DNA of 64,000 nucleotides from DATATV01 sp035551355 (GTDB lineage: Bacteria; Actinomycetota; Actinomycetes; Mycobacteriales; Pseudonocardiaceae), in NCBI GenBank assembly GCA_035551355.1, contig DASZNF010000053.1:17921-81920 (forward strand). The letters run 5' to 3'. Position numbers and translations under genes: made by a program. Below are positions 19,210 to 27,643 of this stretch, piece after piece; positions within the stretch are counted from its first letter, which is position 1, and each line of letters opens with the position of its first letter. A model generated the notes under the pieces. It searched no databases. It was not told the origin of the DNA and saw only the letters and a program-made list of their open reading frames with translations.

Positions 19210-19330
19210 GGCCCGATACCCCTCCGACCATGGTCGTGTTCGCGCTCCCACGCAATCACTCATTTGGAGCAACGGACCAGTCGCGGGCGATGGGTTGCCT
19301 TACCCACTGCGGGTGTTCGAGGATCGGTGT

Positions 19331-20452
19331 ATGACTGGTCGCTCAACACCGCCGTTTCGCGCCGATCATGTGGGCAGCCTGCTGCGCCCGGCCCGGGTGC
19401 ACGAGGCCCGCGAGAAGCTCGCTTCGGGCGCCATCACCACCGCTGACCTGCGTCAAGTCGAGGACGAGGCGATCCGGGAGGTGGTCGACATGCAGCGCGG
19501 CGCGGGTCTGCGCTCGGCCACCGACGGAGAGTTCCGTCGCGCCACCTGGCACATGGACTTCATCTACCAACTGCACGGGATTGGCAAAAGTGAAGAAAAA
19601 CTTCACGTCACCTTTCACAACGCCGCCGGCGACGTGGACTGGGAGCCCGCCGCGTTGCGGGTGCACGACCGGATCGGTCTGGATGGGACCATCTTCGGCG
19701 AGGACTTCGCCTTCCTGAAGTCCATCGTGGAACCGGGGATCACTCCGAAGCAGACCATCCCCTCGCCCAGCATGGTCTATTACCGCGGCGGACGGAAGGC
19801 TGTGTCCGAAGAGGTCTATCCGGATCTGGAGGACTTCTACACCGACCTGGCCGCCGCGTACGCCAGGGAAATCGCGAACATGGCCGAGCTGGGCTGCACC
19901 TACCTGCAGATGGACGACACCAGCCTGGCCTACCTCAACGACCCGGAGCAGCGCGCGCTGGTGGCCAGCATGGGCGGCGACCCGGACAAGCAGCACGTGC
20001 GCAACATCCGCACCATGAACGCCGCGCTGGCCGACAAGCCCGAGGGCATGACCATCACCACCCACCTGTGCCGGGGCAACTTCCGGTCCTCCTGGGTGGC
20101 CTCGGGCGGCTACGACTTCGTGGCCGACGCGTTGTTCAACGATCTCAACGTGGACGGCTACTTCCTGGAGTTCGACGACGAGCGCTCCGGCGGGTTCGAG
20201 CCGCTTCGGTTCGTGCCCAAGGGAAAGTACGTGGTGCTCGGGTTGGTCACCACCAAGCGCGGCCAGCTGGAGAGCGTGGACGAGCTGCGCCGGCGCATCG
20301 ACGCGGCCGCGAAGTTCGTTGACCTGGACCAGTTGTGCCTGTCCGGGCAGTGCGGCTTCTCCTCAACCGAGGAGGGCAACACGCTGACCCAGGACGAGCA
20401 GAAGGCCAAGCTGGAACGGATCGTGGAAACCGCCCAGCTGGTCTGGGGCTGA
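19331..20452 (+). CDS. MetE C-terminal-like cobalamin-independent methyltransferase
   Basis: A 373-residue protein corresponding to the catalytic C-terminal barrel of methionine synthase MetE, without the N-terminal half. The zinc ligands are present: HLC in THLCRGN (His and Cys), Glu in YFLEFDDE and Cys in SGQCGFSS. FRADHVGSLLRPARV at the N-terminus is typical of the short YxjG/YxjH-like enzymes. It probably transfers a methyl group to homocysteine from a folate or another donor; the donor is uncertain. GAGGA lies 7 bases before the ATG. It is divergent from the GH64 gene and followed by a strong hairpin. Confidence 0.88.
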   Translation: MTGRSTPPFRADHVGSLLRPARVHEAREKLASGAITTADLRQVEDEAIREVVDMQRGAGLRSATDGEFRRATWHMDFIYQLHGIGKSEEKLHVTFHNAAGDVDWEPAALRVHDRIGLDGTIFGEDFAFLKSIVEPGITPKQTIPSPSMVYYRGGRKAVSEEVYPDLEDFYTDLAAAYAREIANMAELGCTYLQMDDTSLAYLNDPEQRALVASMGGDPDKQHVRNIRTMNAALADKPEGMTITTHLCRGNFRSSWVASGGYDFVADALFNDLNVDGYFLEFDDERSGGFEPLRFVPKGKYVVLGLVTTKRGQLESVDELRRRIDAAAKFVDLDQLCLSGQCGFSSTEEGNTLTQDEQKAKLERIVETAQLVWG

Positions 20453-20458
20453 CGCGAC

Positions 20459-20489
20459 CGGCCGGTCCGGCGCGCAGCCGGACCGGCCG
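20459..20489 (+). terminator. Hairpin terminator after the MetE-like gene
   Basis: CGGCCGGTCCGGC (20459-20471) and GCCGGACCGGCCG (20477-20489) are exact complements around a 5-base loop, beginning 6 bp after the stop codon. There is no T-run, as is common in actinomycetes. Confidence 0.72.
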
Positions 20490-20500
20490 TCCACAATGGA
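20490..20500. repeat. Representative copy of the recurrent TCCACARTGGA motif
   Basis: This spacer copy reads TCCACAATGGA. Further copies (either strand, centre CAG/CTG/CAA/TTG) lie at 1638, 7794, 11972, 17660, 21841, 34814, 38407, 43799, 45608 and 54040. Near-copies with one mismatch occur at about 13639 and 16384. The arms TCCA/TGGA are always intact in the exact copies, which fall in both coding and non-coding DNA. Confidence 0.7.
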
Positions 20501-20529
20501 CTATTCGAGCATCCCGTAGGCTGTCGGTC

Positions 20530-20988
20530 GTGCACATCAGCTTCGTCTGCAGCGGCAACATCTGCCGCTCCCCCACCGCCGCGATCGTGTTCGCCCACGC
20601 GCTGGACGAGGCCGGGCTGGCCGACCAGGTGCGGGTGACCAGCGCCGGCATCGGCCCGTGGCACGCCGGGGACCCGATCGACGAGCGCGCGGGCGAGATC
20701 CTGACCCGGCACGGCTACCCGATCGACCACGTGGCCGCCCAGGTCGGCCCCGACCACCTGACCGCGGATCTGTTCCTGGCCATGGACTCCGGCCACGAGA
20801 AGGCCCTGCGCCGCCTGGTCGACGACCCGGCGAGGGTACGCCTGCTCCGCTCCTTCGACCCGGCCGCCGGCCCCGATCTGGACGTGCCGGACCCCTACTA
20901 CGGCGGCCCGGAAGGCTTCGACGACGTGCTGGCCATGATCGAGGCGGCCATGCCCGGCCTGGTGGACTGGGTTCGCGAGCACCGGTGA
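20530..20988 (+). CDS. Low-molecular-weight protein-tyrosine-phosphatase family protein
   Basis: A 152-residue phosphatase. The P-loop VCSGNICRSPTA supplies the nucleophilic Cys and the Arg, and DPYYGG carries the general-acid Asp followed by the paired Tyr. The 4-bp GTGA overlap with the fructosamine-kinase gene shows they are one unit. Bacterial members next to fructosamine kinases have been proposed to hydrolyse sugar phosphates that glycate proteins rather than protein phosphotyrosine, so the usual name may mislead. The GTG start follows TAGGCT (20517-20522) by 7 bases, so a leaderless or near-leaderless message is likely. Confidence 0.9.
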   Translation: MHISFVCSGNICRSPTAAIVFAHALDEAGLADQVRVTSAGIGPWHAGDPIDERAGEILTRHGYPIDHVAAQVGPDHLTADLFLAMDSGHEKALRRLVDDPARVRLLRSFDPAAGPDLDVPDPYYGGPEGFDDVLAMIEAAMPGLVDWVREHR

Positions 20989-21833
20989 CCACCGCCGACA
21001 CCATCGCCCGCCTCACCGGACACGCGGCCACCCAGACCAGCCAACTGGGCGGCGCCCTGACCGAGGCCCGCCTCGACACCGGCGAGGTGGTCATCCTCAA
21101 ACGCGGCTCCGGCGTCAACGCCGCCGCCGCGGAAGCCGCCGGACTCCGCTGGCTGGCCGCCACAGACACCGTTGCCGTGCCCCGAGTCCACGGCGCGGAC
21201 GCCGACTGGCTGGCGATCGACCGAGTGCCGACCGGCCCGCCGACCGCGGCCGCCGCCGAACAACTGGGCCGAGACCTGGCCGGACTCCACGCAGCCGGCG
21301 CACCCGCCTTCGGCTCCCCGCCACCGGACGGCCCGATCGACGCCTGGATCGGCCTGGCGCCGATGCGCAACGTGACCGGGGACCACTGGCCCGACTGGTA
21401 CGCCGAGCACCGCGTGCTGCCCTACGTCCGCCGAGCGGTCGACGATGCGACCCTGGACCGGCACGCCGCCGCGGTCTTCGACCGAGTGGCCGAACGGCTG
21501 CCGGAACTGGCCGGACCGGCCGAGCTACCGGCCCGCCTGCACGGGGATCTGTGGAGCGGCAACGTGTTGTGGGGCGCGGACGACCGGGCCTGGCTGATCG
21601 ACCCGGCCGCCCACGGCGGCCATCGGGAGACCGATCTGGCCATGCTGCACCTGTTCGGCTGCCCCAACCTGGACCACGTGCTGGCCGGTTACCAGGAGGT
21701 CGCCCCACTGGCCGCCGGCTGGGCCGACCGCATCGGCCTCCACCAGCTGTTTCCCCTGCTCGTGCACACCGTCCTGTTCGGTGGCGGCTATGCCGGCCAG
21801 GCCCTGTCCGCGGCCCGGGCCGCACTGCGCTGA
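20985..21833 (+). CDS. Fructosamine/ribulosamine kinase family protein
   Basis: A 282-residue small-molecule kinase of the FN3K/aminoglycoside-phosphotransferase fold. The ATP lysine lies in EVVILKRGSG, the catalytic loop is LHGDLWSGNVLW (Asp and Asn), and the metal Asp is in WLIDPAAHGGHRETDLAM. Family members phosphorylate sugar-derived ketoamines on lysine side chains so that they fall off, reversing early glycation. Bacterial members usually prefer ribulosamines or erythrulosamines. Translational coupling to the phosphatase suggests joint prevention and repair of glycation. Confidence 0.9.
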   Translation: MTTADTIARLTGHAATQTSQLGGALTEARLDTGEVVILKRGSGVNAAAAEAAGLRWLAATDTVAVPRVHGADADWLAIDRVPTGPPTAAAAEQLGRDLAGLHAAGAPAFGSPPPDGPIDAWIGLAPMRNVTGDHWPDWYAEHRVLPYVRRAVDDATLDRHAAAVFDRVAERLPELAGPAELPARLHGDLWSGNVLWGADDRAWLIDPAAHGGHRETDLAMLHLFGCPNLDHVLAGYQEVAPLAAGWADRIGLHQLFPLLVHTVLFGGGYAGQALSAARAALR

Positions 21834-21887
21834 GCCACCATCCACAATGGACAAATTGTGACCGACCGTGTCGGCATCGATCCAGTG

Positions 21888-21916
21888 TTGACACCGTAGT
21901 GGTCTAGTCCAATTCT
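21888..21916 (+). promoter_or_regulatory. Chitinase promoter with DasR-like site in its spacer
   Basis: A perfect TTGACA (21888-21893) is followed after 17 bp by a weak -10 (AATTCT, 21911-21916). AGTGGTCTAGTCCAAT (21898-21913) lies between them; its core TGGTCTAGTCCA matches the DasR core at 11 of 12 positions. Streptomyces chitinase promoters carry such elements in the same place, so repression relieved by glucosamine-derived signals is expected. Confidence 0.7.
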
Positions 21917-21982
21917 GAGCACAGCGTCGCGGCGATTTCCTCCCCCTGCACCTCTCGCTTTCGTTGTCCGACAGGAGTTCGC

Positions 21983-23734
21983 ATGCGTCTGCCCAGACCC
22001 GCCGCCGCGGTCACCGCAGCGTTAGTCGCCACGGTCACCGCGGCCGGATTCACCCTCGCCCTCGCGACCACGGCCAATGCCGCGACCGCCCTGCCCACCC
22101 ACGTGTACGCGCCGTACTTCGAAACCTGGAACGGCGACAGCCTGTCCGGTCTGGCCGGCCAGTCCGGCGCCAAATACCTGACCCTGGCCTTCCTGCAGAC
22201 CGCCAGCGCGGGCTCCTGCACCGTCGACTGGGACGGCAGCACCAGCACTCCGGTGTCGTCCTCGGTCTACGGCAGCGACATCAACACGTTGCGGGCCAAC
22301 GGTGGCGACGTCATCCCGTCCTTCGGCGGCTACTCGGCCGACCACGGCGGCACCGAGATCGCGGACAGCTGCACCGATGTCAACCAGATCGCCGCGGCCT
22401 ACGAGAACGTGGTCACCACCTACGGCGTGACCAGGCTGGACCTGGACACCGAGGACAACTCCCTGACCAACTCCGCGGGCATCGACCGGCGCAACAAGGC
22501 CATCAAGATTGTCGAGGACTGGGCCGCGAGCACCGGCCGCACCGTGCAGTTCGCCTACACCCTGCCCGCCACCCCGACCGGCCTGAGTTCGGCGGGCGTG
22601 GCCGTGCTGCAGAACGCGGTCGGCAACGGCGCGCGGGTCGACGTGGTCAACGCGATGACCTTCGACTACTACATCGGCACCACCCAGGAAATGGCCACCG
22701 ACACCGAGTCCTCGGCCAACGGCATCTACAGCCAGCTGGCCGGCCTGTACCCGAGCAAGACGTCGACCCAGCTGTGGAACATGATCGGCGTGACCGAGAT
22801 GCCCGGCATCGACGACTACGGCAGCGCCGAAACCTTCACCACCGCGGATGCCACCACGATCGAGAACTGGGCCGTCGGCAAGGGTCTGGGTGAGCTGTCC
22901 ATCTGGGCGCTGCAACGCGACAACGGCGGCTGTCCCGGGACCGCGGGCGCGGGCACCTGCTCCGGGATCTCCCAGAACGCCTGGTACTTCGACAACACCT
23001 TCGAACCGTTCACCAGCGGCGGTGGCACCACCACCAACGACTTCTCGGTCTCGGTGTCGCCGTCGACCGCGTCGGTCACCGCAGGCGGCTCGACCACCGC
23101 GACGGTCGGCACCGCGGTCACCAGCGGCAGCGCCCAGACCGTCAGTCTGTCCGCCACCGGCGCCCCCTCCGGCGTCACCGTCTCTCTGTCCCCCACCTCG
23201 GTGACCGCAGGTGGCACCTCCACCCTGAGCGTCGCCACCTCCGCGTCGGCCGCCGCCGGCAGCTACCCGATCACCATCACCGGCTCGGCCGGATCCGGTA
23301 GCCACAGCACCACGTTCACCCTCACGGTGGGCGGCGGCGGCACCGGAGGCGGCGGTAGCCTGACCAACGGCGGCTTCGAATCCGGCAGCCTCAGCCCGTG
23401 GACCTGCCAGTCCGGCAGCGCCGTGGTCTCCAGCCCGGTCCACTCCGGCAGTCATTCCCTCCAGGTCGCCCCCACCTCGTCCCAAACCGGCGAGTGCGAC
23501 CAGACGATCACGTTGTCCGCCAACAGTTCCCATACCCTCACCGCGTGGGTCCAGGGCAACTACGCGTTCGTCGGGGTCACCGGCGCAGCCACCGCAAGCA
23601 CCTGGGTGTCCGCCTCCGGCTGGACCCAGCTGACCGTCCCCTTCACCACCGGCTCCTCCGGCTCGGTCACCGTCTACGTCCATGGCTGGTACGCCCAGGG
23701 CAACGTCTACGCCGACGACATCTCCGTCAGCTGA
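21983..23734 (+). CDS. Secreted GH18 chitinase-like enzyme with accessory carbohydrate-binding modules
   Basis: A 583-residue secreted protein. A signal peptide covers residues 1-33 (ends ATTANAATA). The GH18 barrel starts THVYAPYFETW and has LDLDTED with Asp153, Asp155 and Glu157 as the catalytic DxDxE; MTFDYY and IWALQRD match later barrel strands. After residue about 350 come a Ser/Thr-rich Ig-like module, a Gly-rich linker and a C-terminal module (NGGFESGSLSPWTCQSG) of carbohydrate-binding type. It should act outside the cell on chitin or related GlcNAc polymers. A DasR-like site in its promoter supports a chitin role. A hairpin terminator follows. Confidence 0.9.
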   Translation: MRLPRPAAAVTAALVATVTAAGFTLALATTANAATALPTHVYAPYFETWNGDSLSGLAGQSGAKYLTLAFLQTASAGSCTVDWDGSTSTPVSSSVYGSDINTLRANGGDVIPSFGGYSADHGGTEIADSCTDVNQIAAAYENVVTTYGVTRLDLDTEDNSLTNSAGIDRRNKAIKIVEDWAASTGRTVQFAYTLPATPTGLSSAGVAVLQNAVGNGARVDVVNAMTFDYYIGTTQEMATDTESSANGIYSQLAGLYPSKTSTQLWNMIGVTEMPGIDDYGSAETFTTADATTIENWAVGKGLGELSIWALQRDNGGCPGTAGAGTCSGISQNAWYFDNTFEPFTSGGGTTTNDFSVSVSPSTASVTAGGSTTATVGTAVTSGSAQTVSLSATGAPSGVTVSLSPTSVTAGGTSTLSVATSASAAAGSYPITITGSAGSGSHSTTFTLTVGGGGTGGGGSLTNGGFESGSLSPWTCQSGSAVVSSPVHSGSHSLQVAPTSSQTGECDQTITLSANSSHTLTAWVQGNYAFVGVTGAATASTWVSASGWTQLTVPFTTGSSGSVTVYVHGWYAQGNVYADDISVS

Positions 23735-23749
23735 CGCGGCAATCCTGAC

Positions 23750-23784
23750 GCGGGTGGGGCGACGGGAAACCGCGCCCCACCCGC
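23750..23784 (+). terminator. Hairpin terminator after the chitinase gene
   Basis: GCGGGTGGGGCG (23750-23761) pairs perfectly with CGCCCCACCCGC (23773-23784), starting 15 bp after the stop. It also separates the chitinase from the opposing proline-rich gene. Confidence 0.75.
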
Positions 23785-23883
23785 ACTCGTGGTGCGCGGA
23801 GACCGCAACCGCGAAGCACAACGCGCCAGCGGCCCGGCAAACAGGCAGCCCAGCTCACCTGACGACCCAGCGCACCCAGCAGC

Positions 23884-24555
23884 TCACCGACGAGACCGAG
23901 AACCACCCCCCGAACTGGCGGCAACCGCCCCACCGCCAACGACCAGCAGCACGGCGGTGACCGACCACCGCCGCTCCGAAGTCACCTGCGGACTGGCCTG
24001 GCTGGCCAGCTCCGCCCCCTGCTGCTCCTCCTTCTTCTTCGGCGCGGCCGCCCCCCACTGCACCGGCGGCGCCGGAGCCGGCTTGACCGGTGGCGGAGGA
24101 GGTGGCGGCGCCTGCGTACTGGGCGGCGTAGTGGTCGGCTGCATCGTCGTCGGCTGGGTCGTCGGTGGCTGAACCGGCAACGGAACGACCGCCGGAGACG
24201 TGGTGGCCGGCGGAATCGTGGTCGGCGGCGGCGGAGTCGTCGTAGTGGGCGGTGGCGGAGGCAGCGTCGTAGTCGGGGGCGGCGGTGGCGGCGTGGTCGT
24301 CGGCGGCGGCGCAGTCGTGGTCGTCGTCGGTGGCGGGCACAGCGCAGGCCATGGCCCGTACATCGGGCGCTGGCAGATCATCGGCGCCGGTCTACGGTCG
24401 GTATCACCGGCGTCGGCATTCGGGTGAGCAAAGACAACCGGAATCAGCGAAAGGCCAATGGCGCACCCGACACTTCCGAGGACACGCAACACACGATCGG
24501 GCGACAAATGTGTTCGCTCCCGTTCTTTGTGCACTATGCTCCGCGGTTTTTTCAC
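23884..24555 (-). CDS. Proline/threonine-rich exported or membrane-anchored protein
   Basis: A 223-residue protein of unknown function. An N-terminal hydrophobic segment (VLRVLGSVGCAIGLSLIPVV) acts as signal or anchor, followed by about 110 residues made almost only of Pro and Thr with Gln, then a Lys-rich stretch and a C-terminal hydrophobic segment (WSVTAVLLVVGGGAVAA) before a basic tail. Such low-complexity stalks often span the cell wall. It lacks an LPxTG motif. The GTG follows GAGGGCAC, an acceptable ribosome-binding site. It is divergent from the DUF4239-type gene across 85 bp. Repetitive codons may make its length variable between strains. Confidence 0.72.
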   Translation of the reverse strand: MKKPRSIVHKERERTHLSPDRVLRVLGSVGCAIGLSLIPVVFAHPNADAGDTDRRPAPMICQRPMYGPWPALCPPPTTTTTAPPPTTTPPPPPPTTTLPPPPPTTTTPPPPTTIPPATTSPAVVPLPVQPPTTQPTTMQPTTTPPSTQAPPPPPPPVKPAPAPPVQWGAAAPKKKEEQQGAELASQASPQVTSERRWSVTAVLLVVGGGAVAASSGGGSRSRR

Positions 24556-24640
24556 GTGCCCTCAAATCTGAGTTCATCGGTTTGGCGGATATGAGCCCAA
24601 CACTAACCCGTGCTCTAATCGATGACCAGAAGGGAGCCGG

Positions 24641-25399
24641 ATGAATGTTTATCTGAACGGCCTGATTTGGGTGGCCGGCGCGGTGGTCGTCACCGCGGTG
24701 CTGATGGTCGTGATTCGACGATTCGTGCCGGAAGAACACCGGCATGCCAGCGACGAGGCGTCCAACCGGGTGTTCACGGTGGTCGCCGGCCTGCAGGCGG
24801 TGCTCATGGCATTCGTCCTGATCTCCGTGTTCGACGCGGCCGACTCCGCCCGCCAGGGCGCTACCCAGGAGGCCGATGACCTGGTCGCGGTGTACTGGGA
24901 CGCCGACCTGATGCCGCAGGCGGCCCGCGAGCAGATCCAGAAGCTGTCCCTGTCCTACGCCAGCACGGTGGCCGACTCGGAGTGGCCGGCGATGAGCCGT
25001 GGCCGCCCGGTGCCGGAGACCGGAAAAGAGGACCTCGACCGAATACACGACGCCATTTCCGGTATAAAACCGGCGGACTTTTCCGAGGAGGACCGGCAAA
25101 CCCAGATAAACACAGATCTGTCCAACGTCTATCAGGCCCGGCAAACGCGCCTGGATGCCGCCTCGACCTCGGTGAATCCCATTGTCTGGGTGGCTCTCAT
25201 TGTCGGCGGCGCATTGTCCGTCGCGCTCACCTGCCTGTTCGGCGGGGAGAAAATCCGCACCCATGTCATCGTCGCCGGAATTCTGGCCGGCACAGTGACA
25301 GTCCTGTTGTTCGCCACCTATCAACTCCAGAACCCGTTCGGCGGCGCGGTGCACGTCGGCCCGGACGCCTTCGACGCCGCCATGACCCAGTTCAGCTGA
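24641..25399 (+). CDS. DUF4239-type membrane protein (bestrophin-like)
   Basis: A 252-residue protein with paired membrane helices near each end (LIWVAGAVVVTAVLMVVI; VVAGLQAVLMAFVLISV; IVWVALIVGGALSVALTCLF; VIVAGILAGTVTVLLFAT) and a soluble middle region of about 100 residues. The pattern fits the DUF4239 family, whose members are annotated as bestrophin-like but lack experimental function here. GAAGGGAGCCGG precedes the ATG and gives a good start. It converges with the GntR regulator gene. Confidence 0.75.
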   Translation: MNVYLNGLIWVAGAVVVTAVLMVVIRRFVPEEHRHASDEASNRVFTVVAGLQAVLMAFVLISVFDAADSARQGATQEADDLVAVYWDADLMPQAAREQIQKLSLSYASTVADSEWPAMSRGRPVPETGKEDLDRIHDAISGIKPADFSEEDRQTQINTDLSNVYQARQTRLDAASTSVNPIVWVALIVGGALSVALTCLFGGEKIRTHVIVAGILAGTVTVLLFATYQLQNPFGGAVHVGPDAFDAAMTQFS

Positions 25400-25481
25400 C
25401 CGCGCCCGCGCTGGGGGACACCGGTCGCTCACCGTCACCGGGGTGGTGGGCGGCCGGCCGGCGTCGGGCCCGGCTTGGCGC

Positions 25482-26246
25482 TCAGCCTTCCTCGGCGTCC
25501 AATGTCACCGCGTAGGTGAACCGGTCTCCCCGGTAGTAGATGCGCGCCGCGTCCACCCCGCGGCCGTCCGCGTCGTAGGTCAGGCAGGTGCACAACAGAA
25601 TCGGCGACAACAGCCCGATGTCCAGTAGGCCGACCAGTTCCGGCGTGGCCAGCTGAGCCCGCACCCGGTTCTCCACCCGGCCGATGCGCACCTCGGCCTG
25701 GTCCCGCAGGGCCTTGGTCATCGGGGCGGTGCGCAGGTGGCCGGTGACGATCCGGGCGGCGTGTTCGGGGCGCAGCCAGTTGTCGGCGCAGCTGACCGGC
25801 TCGCCCCGCTCCCGGCGCAGCCGGCGGAAGAACACCAGGCTCGACGTGTCCGGGAAGTGCGCGGCCAGCCGCTCGGGTACCGGAACTTCCTGGCGCACCA
25901 GCACATCCACGTCTTCGGCGGCCTGCTGGGCGACCACCGCGTCCACCGAGCCGCGCAGGGTCAGCGGCGGCGCGGTCGCGGCCGGGGTGCGCACGAACGT
26001 GCCGTGCCGGCGCCGCCGTTCGATGATTCCTTCGTGCTCCAACGTTTTCAGCGCCTGCCGCAGGGTCACCACGCTGACCCCGTAGTGCGCAGCCAGCTCC
26101 TCCTCGACCGGCAGCCGGCGCGGATCCTCCGGGCCGCGCCGGAGGATCTCGCCGCGCAGGTGCTCGGCGATCTGGTACCACAGCGGCAGTTTCCGGTTCA
26201 GCGCAAGCGATCCGGGCACCAGCAGCGGCACCTCGGCCGCACTCAT
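25482..26246 (-). CDS. GntR family (HutC-type) transcriptional regulator, downstream of hmgA
   Basis: A 254-residue regulator with an N-terminal winged helix (PLWYQIAEHLRGEIL, RLPVEEELAAHYGVSVVTLR, ERRRRHGTFV) and a UTRA-type ligand-binding domain (FFRRLRRERGEPVS, later IYYRGDRFTYAVTL). HutC-subfamily proteins sense pathway intermediates. The ATG overlaps the hmgA stop by 4 bp, so it is the second gene of the operon and is likely its autoregulator, acting at the palindrome 27573-27598. An upstream in-frame start exists inside hmgA but lacks support. Confidence 0.88.
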   Translation of the reverse strand: MSAAEVPLLVPGSLALNRKLPLWYQIAEHLRGEILRRGPEDPRRLPVEEELAAHYGVSVVTLRQALKTLEHEGIIERRRRHGTFVRTPAATAPPLTLRGSVDAVVAQQAAEDVDVLVRQEVPVPERLAAHFPDTSSLVFFRRLRRERGEPVSCADNWLRPEHAARIVTGHLRTAPMTKALRDQAEVRIGRVENRVRAQLATPELVGLLDIGLLSPILLCTCLTYDADGRGVDAARIYYRGDRFTYAVTLDAEEG

Positions 26247-27553
26247 CCGGTGAACTGCCTGCCGATGCCGCGCCACACCGCGTCGTAGTCGGCCTGCCTG
26301 TGCCGCGCGGTGCGGGCGAATTCGGTGCTCACCACCGGCCACCGGGTCTCGAACATGAAGGCCAGCGTGTCGGTGATCTTCTGCGGGACCAGTTCCGCGT
26401 CACTGGCCCTCTCGAAGGTTTCCGCGTCCGGGCCGTGCGCGGACCACATGTTGTGCAGGCTCGCCCCGCCGGGCACGAAGCCCTCGGCCTTGGCGTCGTA
26501 GACACCGTGCACCAGGCCCATGAACTCGCTCATCACGTTGCGGTGGTACCAGGGCGGCCGGAAGGTGTTCTCGCCGACCAGCCAGCGCGGCGCGAAGATC
26601 ACGAAGTCGGCGTTGGCCTGTCCGGGGGTATCGGTGGGCGAGGTGAGCACGGTGTAGATGGACGGGTCGGGGTGGTCGTAGCTGACCGTGCCCAGCACGT
26701 TGAACCGGGCGGTGTCGTACTTGTAGGGCGCGTGATTCCCGTGCCAGGCGACGACATCCAGCGGCGAGTGGTCGTAGTCGGCGGCCCACAGCGCGCCGCC
26801 GTACTTCTGCACCACCTGCACGGTTTCTTCGCGGTCCTCGTAGGCGGCCACCGGGTAGCGGAAATCGCGGGCGTTGGCCAGCCCGTTGGCGCCGATCGGC
26901 CCGAGTTCGGGCAGCGTGAACGCCTGGCCGTAGTTCTCGCACACGTAGCCGCGCGCCTGCTCGCCGGTCAGCTCCACCCGGAATCGCACGCCCCGGGCCA
27001 CTACGGCGATCTCCCCCGGGTCCACCCGCAGCCGGCCGTACTCGGTGTGCAGGATCAGGCCGCCGAGTTCGGGCACCAGCAGCAGTTCCCCGTCGGCGTC
27101 GACGAAGTAGCGGTCGGTCATGGACCGGTTGGCCGCGTACCAGTGGATGCCGATTCCCTGGCGCTGCAACACGTTCCCGTTCGCTCCGACGGTGTAGAGG
27201 CCGTCGACGAAGTCGGTCGGCGCGTCCGGCAGGGGCAGCGGGTCCCAGCGCAGCCGGTTCGGATCGGCGATGCCCTCGGTGATCGGCGCGCTGCGCAGGT
27301 TGCCCGCGCCGATCCGCCGGAACGGCGGGTGCGCGGCGGACGGGCGGATGCGGTAGACCCAGCTGCGCCGGTTGTGCGCCCTCGGCTCGGTGAACGCGGT
27401 GGCGCTGTGCTGTTCGGCGTACAGGCCCAGCGGCGCGCGCTGCGGCGAGTTGCGGCCGACCGGCAGCGCGCCGGGCACCGCCTCGCTGTGGTGTTCGTTG
27501 CCGAAACCGGCCGAGTGCTCGAACCCGTTCGACAGTGGCGCTGTCGCGGTCAT
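26243..27553 (-). CDS. hmgA: Homogentisate 1,2-dioxygenase
   Basis: A 436-residue cupin-fold enzyme that opens the ring of homogentisate to maleylacetoacetate in tyrosine and phenylalanine breakdown. The start GFEHSAGFGNEHHSEAVPGA, the DVVAWHGNHAPYKY segment, and iron ligands in PPWYHRNVMSEFMGL (His, Glu) and SLHNMWSAHGPD (His) are all present, and the length is normal. GGGGAGG stands about 9 bases before the ATG at 27553. The later enzymes (maleylacetoacetate isomerase, fumarylacetoacetase) are not in this window. The GntR gene is coupled downstream. Confidence 0.95.
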   Translation of the reverse strand: MTATAPLSNGFEHSAGFGNEHHSEAVPGALPVGRNSPQRAPLGLYAEQHSATAFTEPRAHNRRSWVYRIRPSAAHPPFRRIGAGNLRSAPITEGIADPNRLRWDPLPLPDAPTDFVDGLYTVGANGNVLQRQGIGIHWYAANRSMTDRYFVDADGELLLVPELGGLILHTEYGRLRVDPGEIAVVARGVRFRVELTGEQARGYVCENYGQAFTLPELGPIGANGLANARDFRYPVAAYEDREETVQVVQKYGGALWAADYDHSPLDVVAWHGNHAPYKYDTARFNVLGTVSYDHPDPSIYTVLTSPTDTPGQANADFVIFAPRWLVGENTFRPPWYHRNVMSEFMGLVHGVYDAKAEGFVPGGASLHNMWSAHGPDAETFERASDAELVPQKITDTLAFMFETRWPVVSTEFARTARHRQADYDAVWRGIGRQFTG

Positions 27554-27572
27554 GCCTGCGCACCTCCCCAAT

Positions 27573-27615
27573 CAATCCTATGCAAGACCATAGGATTGCC
27601 GGAGACCGGGGTCAA
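27573..27615 (-). promoter_or_regulatory. hmgA promoter overlapped by a perfect 10-bp inverted repeat
   Basis: CAATCCTATG (27573-27582) and CATAGGATTG (27589-27598) are exact complements with a 6-bp spacer. On the minus strand TTGACC (27615-27610) and TATGGT (27592-27587) are 17 bp apart, so the -10 element lies inside the palindrome. This is the expected layout for repression by the operon's own GntR protein. The divergent amidase promoter is only about 35 bp away and may respond too. Confidence 0.8.
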
Positions 27616-27643
27616 CCCGGGACGGACGCGATAGGGTTCGATC

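Noticed and set aside
23884..24555. Tandem Gly/Val frame on the plus strand as a repeat protein.
   Set aside because: It is the antisense of the Pro/Thr-rich gene, which has a good start, signal segment and anchor.
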